From positions 124,001 through 188,000 of the forward strand of contig NZ_BCTT01000003.1 in NCBI RefSeq assembly GCF_001590905.1: a stretch of 64,000 nt of DNA, written 5' to 3'. Below the pieces are notes generated by a model. The model was given only the letters and a program-made list of their open reading frames with translations. It did not search any database and was not told the origin of the DNA. The position numbers were made by a program, and so were the translations under genes. Position 1 is the first letter of the stretch. Every line of letters begins with the position of its first letter. This DNA comes from Serratia grimesii NBRC 13537 (lineage in GTDB: Bacteria > Pseudomonadota > Gammaproteobacteria > Enterobacterales > Enterobacteriaceae). Shown one piece after another: positions 58,325-64,000 of the stretch.

Positions 58325-58369
58325 AACAGTACCGTGAAAAACGGGCCGCCGTTGCGGCCCGTGGGAGGA

Positions 58370-59419
58370 TTAACGATCGGCGGTAGGGTTATCAGTAAAA
58401 ATCCTTGCCTGGCGCGGTTCGTGCAACAGGGCAAAATAACCGAAGAAACAAAATATAAATGCCAATAGCATTTGGTAATCCGGCAGTTTCAGCACTTCAC
58501 TGCAGATGCCGACACAGGCCAACGTGACCGCCAACATGCAGCTCATACCCAGAGCCTGCCGCGCATTGAGACCGCGGCGCATCAAAATATGGTGCAGGTG
58601 ATCACGACCGGCCTTGAACGGACTTTGGCGACGCAGCAGACGGCGTACCATCACGGTGACCATGTCCATCAGAGGAATGGCGATCAACCACAGCGCGGTC
58701 ACCGGCCGGATTACTGCATCCTGGCCTTGCGTGGCGATGACCAATAGCCACAACACGCTAAAACCAATGACCATGCTGCCAGCATCACCCATGAAAATTT
58801 TGTTGCGCGCCCCAAAAACACTCAGGTTGAACAACAGGTAGGCAGCCAAGGCTGCGATCAAGCTCAGGCACCACAATGCCTGTTCGTCATGCCCTGCCAG
58901 ACCAAATAAAATGGCCAATGCCAAAAAGGTAACGCAGGACAGTGCCCCCAGTTGGCCGTCGATACCATCAACCATGTTATAGGCGTTGATCGCTCCCCAT
59001 ACCGCCAGCGGCGTGACCAGTAAAGCGGCATAACCCAACAACAGTTCCTGATGGCCCCACAGATAACCGAAAGAAGTAAGTTGCATCCCTGCCGCCAGCA
59101 TCATCGCCAGCGCGATCCCTCCCTGCACAATGACGCGCGGCGCCACCGGCAGATCGAAACGGTCATCAAGCACGCCCAGCATCACTAACGCCGTGACGCA
59201 CAACAAATAGATCGTACTGTGCGGCAACCAGTCTGGCTGCCAGAACGTTACCAATGTAATGCTGAGATAAATAGCAATTCCGCCGACCAGCGGAATATGT
59301 CCCTGATGGCGTTTGCGCGCATTGGGCTTATCCACTAGTCCCACTGCCAGCGCGGCGCGACGAGCAATAATCACCAACACCAGTGCCAAAATAAATATCA
59401 CGCTCAGTTGATATAACAT
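58370..59419 (-). CDS. undecaprenyl-phosphate HexNAc-1-phosphate transferase (WecA-like PNPT)
   Basis: This 349-residue membrane enzyme has about ten to eleven helices. The motifs are VLDDRFDLPVAPR, NAYNMVDGIDGQLG (Mg and substrate Asp), KIFMGDAGSM and the cytoplasmic HLHH loop in FKAGRDHLHHILMRRG. It starts repeat-unit assembly by placing a HexNAc-1-P on undecaprenyl phosphate. It is a second WecA-type gene, distinct from the ECA locus. The ATG follows GGAGGAACA and comes 19 bases after JUMPstart, so this is the first gene of the RfaH-controlled operon. Confidence 0.9.
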   Translation of the reverse strand: MLYQLSVIFILALVLVIIARRAALAVGLVDKPNARKRHQGHIPLVGGIAIYLSITLVTFWQPDWLPHSTIYLLCVTALVMLGVLDDRFDLPVAPRVIVQGGIALAMMLAAGMQLTSFGYLWGHQELLLGYAALLVTPLAVWGAINAYNMVDGIDGQLGALSCVTFLALAILFGLAGHDEQALWCLSLIAALAAYLLFNLSVFGARNKIFMGDAGSMVIGFSVLWLLVIATQGQDAVIRPVTALWLIAIPLMDMVTVMVRRLLRRQSPFKAGRDHLHHILMRRGLNARQALGMSCMLAVTLACVGICSEVLKLPDYQMLLAFIFCFFGYFALLHEPRQARIFTDNPTADR

Positions 59420-59437
59420 TGTTCCTCCAGCGAATAA

Positions 59438-59475
59438 GCACGCTACCGCCCTTGAGTTACAGCTCCCAATGCGCT
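59438..59475 (-). promoter_or_regulatory. JUMPstart with ops element (RfaH recruitment)
   Basis: The minus strand carries the 38-bp JUMPstart sequence, running from AGCGCATTGGGAGCTG to the ops part GGCGGTAGCGTG (59450-59439). In enterobacteria ops pauses RNA polymerase and loads RfaH, allowing long polysaccharide operons to be read to the end. It lies just before the first gene of this 15-kb operon. Confidence 0.92.
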
Positions 59476-59599
59476 ATTAACAAAAATAAAATTGACAGTG
59501 CCAGGATATAAGTCAGCATGAGTCAATCCTGTTAAATACAGATTTATCCGCTTGTCAGCGGCGAAAAATAAATAACGTTCTCCCGTGGGAAAGTTATCT

Positions 59600-60556
59600 C
59601 TAAGAAAACTCGTGCTTAATTGTTTTTTCGATTGCCGAATCAAGATCGACTGGCGCTACGAAATCACTTTGCACATTGCTTTTAAATTGCGTTCTGGCAC
59701 AAAATTTCTGTACACGAACACGGCTAATAGGGAATTTACGGTGACTTATTTTACTCAGCATATCTAATGCCGTTGCACCGCAGATTCCAAATACATAGGG
59801 AATGCGAATAGTCTTATTATTCCTGCCTAATGAAGAAGAAATAACATCGACCAGTTGATTCATGGTGAAGTCAGGTTTATCCACATAATTACTGACCTGA
59901 TATGTCGCCTGCTGATCGAGCGCGTGCTCCAGCCTGGCCGCAATGTTTTCAACATAGGCCATAGACTTCATATTATTACCACTGCCAATCATCACAAATC
60001 GGCCGCTGGCGATCTGCCGGAACAAGTTATAAACATTGCCGCGATTATTTTCGCCAAACACTACCGTGGGGCGGATAATGGTTAACTTGTTATTGGCGTC
60101 GGCTTTACGCCAAGCCTCGTAGACATATTCAGCTTCTAGCTTGGACTTACCGTAATGGTTAAAGGGTTCAAAAAGCCCTTCCTCGCCGGTTTCTTTGGTC
60201 ACAAAGCCGTAGACTGCCACAGATGAAGTAAAAATAATTTGCGAGATATTTAACGCGGAAGCCGTCATGCAGACATTACGCGCGCCATCAACGTTAACCT
60301 GGTAATACAGTGAGATAGGATCAACATTATCCTGATGTTCAGCCGCAAGATTAATCACGGCGTCACAACCAGCCAAGGGCTGCCGCAATGTATCGGGTTG
60401 AGTTACATCGCCAAACTGATAGAGCTCAGGAAATTGTTCGCTCTGCTTCTTATCCACAATGGTCAACACCAGGTCGTTACGCGCACTCAGACGTTTAACC
60501 AGACGCGTTCCGATAAAGCCAGAACCCCCGATGATAGCTACTTTACGCTTATCCAT
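59600..60556 (-). CDS. NAD-dependent nucleotide-sugar epimerase/dehydratase (extended SDR)
   Basis: The 318-residue protein begins VAIIGGSGFIGTRLVKRL and has SSVAVYG and the YxxxK in HYGKSKLEAEYV at about 133, followed by RPTVVFGENNRGNVYNL. These are UDP-sugar epimerase features. It is read from the regulator side, ahead of JUMPstart, so it may be on a separate transcript. The low G+C (visible in A/T-rich codons) suggests it was acquired with the regulator. Confidence 0.82.
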   Translation of the reverse strand: MDKRKVAIIGGSGFIGTRLVKRLSARNDLVLTIVDKKQSEQFPELYQFGDVTQPDTLRQPLAGCDAVINLAAEHQDNVDPISLYYQVNVDGARNVCMTASALNISQIIFTSSVAVYGFVTKETGEEGLFEPFNHYGKSKLEAEYVYEAWRKADANNKLTIIRPTVVFGENNRGNVYNLFRQIASGRFVMIGSGNNMKSMAYVENIAARLEHALDQQATYQVSNYVDKPDFTMNQLVDVISSSLGRNNKTIRIPYVFGICGATALDMLSKISHRKFPISRVRVQKFCARTQFKSNVQSDFVAPVDLDSAIEKTIKHEFS

Positions 60557-60737
60557 AATTTGTCACTCAGCTCGGTTTTCCATTATTCCCACCACAGTAT
60601 TGGGGCAGGACGCTTATTCGCGCTAAATCATGGAAACCAGACTGGACAAATCATCCTTCACTTTCAAATAACAAATAATGAAATAATAGTCTTGGAAAAA
60701 TGTAAAATTATGGGGAAAGATGAAATCGTCTTACACG

Positions 60738-61637
60738 CTAATTTTTAACATCGTAAGCAACCTGATATTGCATGGTTTTATTCGGTAATATGAGATTAAT
60801 CTTACCGCTCCCTTGAACGCTGGATGTTTCATATTTCACCGGTCGTTTCAATCGTCCTTGTTTGGGATCGACGCATTCTATGGTTGCCAGTTCCAGGCTC
60901 TCGCCTTCATACAAGCAAAGCAACGTTTGTGGGCTATTGGTCCGCGCGTTGTTCAGTGTCAGCGTCAACACAACACGCGTATTGTTTTGAATATCATTGA
61001 TAATAGGTGGCCGGGTTTGATTCCCCAGAACGTATGAAAAATGTGAAATAACCAGTAAAGACGCGAACACCGACAGATATTTCACAATTCTGACGGCGGG
61101 AACGGAGAAAAATCCGGCTGGTGTGACCGACTTTTTTCTTATCGCCGTATTTTTAAGCGATTCGGGTACCGCAGTTGGGGAGGATGTCGCGATATCATCC
61201 TCATGTTGTTCTATTTCTTCAACACTAATCCCATCATCTTTATTTTTACTTTCAGAAATTTCCGCTTGAATATTATCATCGGTGTCATCGCCAATATTCC
61301 ATATTTCATCGTCGACATATTCTTCCTCTTCAGAAATAAAGTGAAAAACAGCCTTGTTTTCTACCTTATATCCTAAGCGCGGAATAGTTCTGATAAGGGT
61401 ATGCTCGGCATCACCGATTTTTTGACGAATTGATTTAATTGTTTGATTTATCGTTGAATCTGAACAATAAGTACCTTTCCATATATTTTCTATAATTTCT
61501 GTACGGGTAACCAATTCGGGGGATCTGGCGACAAGAAGTGAAAGGATTTGATACTCCTTCCAACGCAGGCGGAATTTTTCCCTGGACGGTGTCAGAACAT
61601 CTAGATTCCTAATCTTTATTCTTTTATCAAGATTCAC
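60738..61637 (-). CDS. membrane-bound ToxR/CadC-type transcriptional regulator
   Basis: The 299-residue protein has an N-terminal OmpR-type winged helix (about 1-92, with SDSTINQTIKSIRQKIGD and IRTIPRLGYKVE). An acidic linker rich in Glu/Asp follows, then one membrane helix (about 184-205) and a periplasmic sensor of about 95 residues with exactly two Cys (241 and 255). It can bind DNA and sense the periplasm directly. A GTG start at 61637 is preceded by AAGGAAATTAAAA; the frame is open to 61670, but that start has no ribosome-binding site. It is the likely regulator of the polysaccharide cluster, by position. Confidence 0.8.
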   Translation of the reverse strand: MNLDKRIKIRNLDVLTPSREKFRLRWKEYQILSLLVARSPELVTRTEIIENIWKGTYCSDSTINQTIKSIRQKIGDAEHTLIRTIPRLGYKVENKAVFHFISEEEEYVDDEIWNIGDDTDDNIQAEISESKNKDDGISVEEIEQHEDDIATSSPTAVPESLKNTAIRKKSVTPAGFFSVPAVRIVKYLSVFASLLVISHFSYVLGNQTRPPIINDIQNNTRVVLTLTLNNARTNSPQTLLCLYEGESLELATIECVDPKQGRLKRPVKYETSSVQGSGKINLILPNKTMQYQVAYDVKN

Positions 61638-61670
61638 TTTTAATTTCCTTAGCGTGCCTGTCCTGCACAC

Positions 61671-62360
61671 TTTGTATAGAAATATGAAAAAATGTTCAAG
61701 AAATTAAATGTAAACTCAACAGGTTGCATTCATCAGATATTTATTTTTATAAAAATTTGCTGATTTCATTTTTTACTTCACCTCGCAAACGGAGGATAAG
61801 ATTGTCTGAATGTCTCTATTTCCCTGTTGGCAACATGGTTTCTTATCATGTTAACCGGCAATAAAACAAACTTAATGCATTGTTTTTAAAGAAAAAAATA
61901 AATAATGTTGTTTACTTGTTAACTAAATGAAATTGTGAAATTTCATAATGCCGTCAGAAAGTATCACCTGTTTTTCCGCTTAATCTGATTGTCAGATAGC
62001 CTACAAAAAGCCTACGAAAACAGAATGAGAGTTATCTGATTTAATCCTTCACATGGCATTAAGTTAAATATAGCACCAAATACAAAGGCATATTGTCAAC
62101 TTGGTGACACAAGTCTCGAATAATGAAAAAAACACGAGTTTCATTGTCATGCCAAGTCCCATCTTACGCACATTTCCTTTGTAAGGATTCAGACAGGGAA
62201 ATGAAAAATATCTCCCAATGATATTCCAGATCATCATTGGCTAAAAAAACAGAACTTGAGAGATGCATCTATAAACAAAGGGAAAATCAGTGCGGGATAA
62301 TAAGAATATTACCTAAAGGCGGGAAATTTCACTCAGGGCGTAAAAATATCACATGAAGAA
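61671..62360. other. AT-rich region between regulator and narK, no gene
   Basis: About 700 bp have no convincing ORF. They contain many A/T runs, a palindrome TGAAATT-N4-AATTTCA (61928-61945) and probably the promoter of the regulator gene. The base composition is far from that of the nar genes, a mark of foreign DNA or H-NS-bound control region. Confidence 0.5.
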
Positions 62361-62398
62361 GATAAAGAAACTGTCCCTCCCCTCTTGAGGAGGAACAG
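62361..62398 (-). terminator. narK terminator
   Basis: CTGT-N-CCTCC with GGAGG-N-ACAG (62371-62398) folds into a hairpin, followed on the minus strand by TTTCTTTATC. It lies 20 bases past the narK stop. Confidence 0.7.
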
Positions 62399-62417
62399 AT
62401 TATACCCGATCGCGAGG

Positions 62418-63806
62418 TTATTTTTTGCGACCGTAGACCACCCAGGTGATCACGACACAGAGTACATAAAATACCAGGAAGACTTTCATTGCCCCAGCTG
62501 GTGAGCCCGTCATCGCTAGCGAAGTACCGAATGCCTGCGGAATGAAGAAGCCGCCAGCCGCGCCAATTGCCGAGATAAAGCCCAGCGCCGCCGCAGAATC
62601 GGTAACCGCCTCACGCTGGGCACTCTCGTCACTGCCGCCGCTAGCTTTGACTCGTTCGACAGTGATTTTCCGAAAGATCACAGCAATCATCTGGAAAGTG
62701 GAGCCGCTGCCCAATCCGGCGGTCAGGAACAGCAACATAAATACGCCGTAAAAGGCCATAAACGAACCGCTATCACCGGCCCCCGGTAAGGTCAGGAACA
62801 ACAATGCGGCAAATACGGCCATCAGTACGAAGTTAATCAGCGTGACACGAATGCCGCCAAAACGGTCGGACAGCGCCCCACCTACAGGGCGAGCCAAAGC
62901 ACCAAGGAAAGGGCCGAAGAAAGCATAATGCAGTATCACCACGTCCGGAAACTGAGTTTTAGAGAGCATGGCGAAACCGGCAGAAAAACCAATAAAGGAA
63001 CCAAAGGTTGCCAGGTACAACAGGCTCAACACCCACAGATGACCGCGTTTAAGTACCGGTAACTGTTGACGCAGTGACGCTTTGGAAGCCGCCAGATCGT
63101 TCATGCCAAACCAGGCGGCCAATGTGCCTATCAACAAGAACGGCACCCAAATCCAGGCCGCATTTTCCAGCCATAGCTGGCTACCGTCCGGCTGTGTTTG
63201 GCCCGTGCCGCCAAATACGCCGAATATGGCGACGGAAATCACCAACGGGGCGACCAACTGCATCACGCTAACGCCTAAATTGCCCAAACCACCGTTGAGC
63301 CCCAGGGCGCCCCCCTGTCGTGCTTTAGGGAAAAAGAAGCTGATATTGGCCATGCTGGAAGCAAAGTTAGCGCCAGCAAAACCACACAACAGCGCGATGA
63401 TGACAAACACGCCATAAGGGGTTGTGGCGTCTTGCACTGCAAACCCTAACCACAAGCAGGGTACCAACAGAAAACAGGTGCTGATCGCCGTCCAACGACG
63501 ACCACCAAACATGGGGATAACGAACGAATAAGGCACGCGCAGAATAGCGCCAGACACAGAAGGTAACGCAGTGAGTAAAAACAGCTGATCGGTAGTGAAA
63601 CTGAAACCGACTTTGTTCAGATTGACCGCCACCGCACTGAACAGCATCCAAACGCAGAAGGCCAGCAGTAGGCAGGGAATGGAAATCCACAGGTTGCGGT
63701 TGGCAACGCGTTGACCGCGCTGTTGCCAAAATGCGGCATCCTCAGGCTGCCAGTCCTGAATAACCGCGCCTGTTTGTTTTGATAATGACGTTGCAGATTG
63801 CGACAT
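62418..63806 (-). CDS. narK: nitrate/nitrite transporter NarK
   Basis: The protein of about 462 residues is an MFS nitrate/nitrite antiporter with twelve helices. It resembles E. coli NarK over its whole length (AVIQDWQPEDAAFWQQRGQR, LLCGFAGANFASSMANISFF and GGLGNLGVSVMQLVAPL). The ATG at 63806 (MSQSATSLSKQ) has GAGG six bases upstream. A GTG at 63821 would add five residues and has no clear site. In E. coli narK is directly upstream of narGHJI; here 18 kb separate them. Confidence 0.96.
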   Translation of the reverse strand: MSQSATSLSKQTGAVIQDWQPEDAAFWQQRGQRVANRNLWISIPCLLLAFCVWMLFSAVAVNLNKVGFSFTTDQLFLLTALPSVSGAILRVPYSFVIPMFGGRRWTAISTCFLLVPCLWLGFAVQDATTPYGVFVIIALLCGFAGANFASSMANISFFFPKARQGGALGLNGGLGNLGVSVMQLVAPLVISVAIFGVFGGTGQTQPDGSQLWLENAAWIWVPFLLIGTLAAWFGMNDLAASKASLRQQLPVLKRGHLWVLSLLYLATFGSFIGFSAGFAMLSKTQFPDVVILHYAFFGPFLGALARPVGGALSDRFGGIRVTLINFVLMAVFAALLFLTLPGAGDSGSFMAFYGVFMLLFLTAGLGSGSTFQMIAVIFRKITVERVKASGGSDESAQREAVTDSAAALGFISAIGAAGGFFIPQAFGTSLAMTGSPAGAMKVFLVFYVLCVVITWVVYGRKK

Positions 63807-63867
63807 AAAAACCTCAGACACAGGGTGATAACTTCGCCCACCCTAGGCGGCGCTCTCCTCGGCAAAG

Positions 63868-63881
63868 TTGATATAAATCAA
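63868..63881 (-). promoter_or_regulatory. FNR box of narK
   Basis: TTGATATAAATCAA is an exact match to TTGAT-N4-ATCAA. A -10 candidate TAGGGT (63845-63840, minus) puts the box near -41.5. TACTCAT on the minus strand near 63933 looks like a NarL heptamer. Confidence 0.8.
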
Positions 63882-64000
63882 CCCGGATGCAGGTAGCAAA
63901 TGACCGGAAAACCCCCACCAGCCCTTTATGAGTAAGATGCTATATCCCGCAAAAACAAGACAAATCAAAAGATTAAAAAATGCCCGATGCCACAGTGACG

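Noticed and set aside
59443-59643. Open frame of 66 codons on the minus strand after the epimerase gene
   Set aside because: It runs across JUMPstart and into the epimerase gene; the conserved non-coding element explains the sequence.
62099-62120. Short inverted repeat ACTTG/CAAGT upstream of the EPS regulator
   Set aside because: Only five base pairs; expected by chance in an AT-rich stretch.

Overview
The window looks like a chromosomal segment of an enterobacterium of the Serratia/Yersiniaceae type. The genus is inferred from gene content and protein resemblance; no rRNA or tRNA gene is present to test it. The markers are an astCADBE operon in the usual order, narGHJI plus narK, a Kbp (YgaU) protein, an OmpC/OmpF-type porin, YebW, YmgB and YdcR relatives, and a capsule-type cluster with a JUMPstart element.

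Layout. (1) 1-3800 holds small stress or membrane genes (kbp, yebW, a ymgB-like gene, a short membrane protein), a candidate structured RNA and a porin. (2) 3800-10500 is the ast arginine succinyltransferase operon on the minus strand. Its control region has an NtrC-type site, an ARG box and a sigma-54 promoter. (3) 10600-18420 is an uncharacterised catabolic locus: a sugar-type ABC importer, an M17 aminopeptidase and a LacI-family regulator on the plus strand, facing a glycosylasparaginase gene on the minus strand. Both transcripts start at an identical 18-bp palindrome, so the locus looks like one LacI-type regulon for glycosylated asparagine or glycopeptides. (4) 18580-25150 holds an alpha/beta hydrolase and a complete Dpp/Opp-type peptide importer. 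(5) 25297-29434 holds a YdcR-like MocR regulator and a cyanide-insensitive-type bd oxidase with its tiny third subunit. (6) 29484-37490 is an eight-gene minus-strand operon in which every junction overlaps by 4 or 8 nt: KAS III, extended SDR, MBL-fold hydrolase, PaaK/CoF-type adenylase, PAP2 phosphatase, fatty acid hydroxylase and two paralogous desaturases. It has the look of an undescribed lipid or fatty-acid-derived metabolite pathway. (7) 37772-44488 is narGHJI. (8) 44812-61637 is an exopolysaccharide/capsule cluster placed between narG and narK. It has a membrane-bound ToxR/CadC-type regulator, an epimerase, JUMPstart/ops, an initiating PNPT transferase, Wza, Wzc, Wzx, a TupA-like ATP-grasp protein, five glycosyltransferases, a secreted glycosidase-like protein and an EpsG-type polymerase. 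(9) 62418-63806 is narK. Both narG and narK have their own exact FNR box.

The most promising novel systems are the glycosylasparaginase/LacI regulon, the translationally coupled lipid operon, and the polysaccharide island inside the nar locus.
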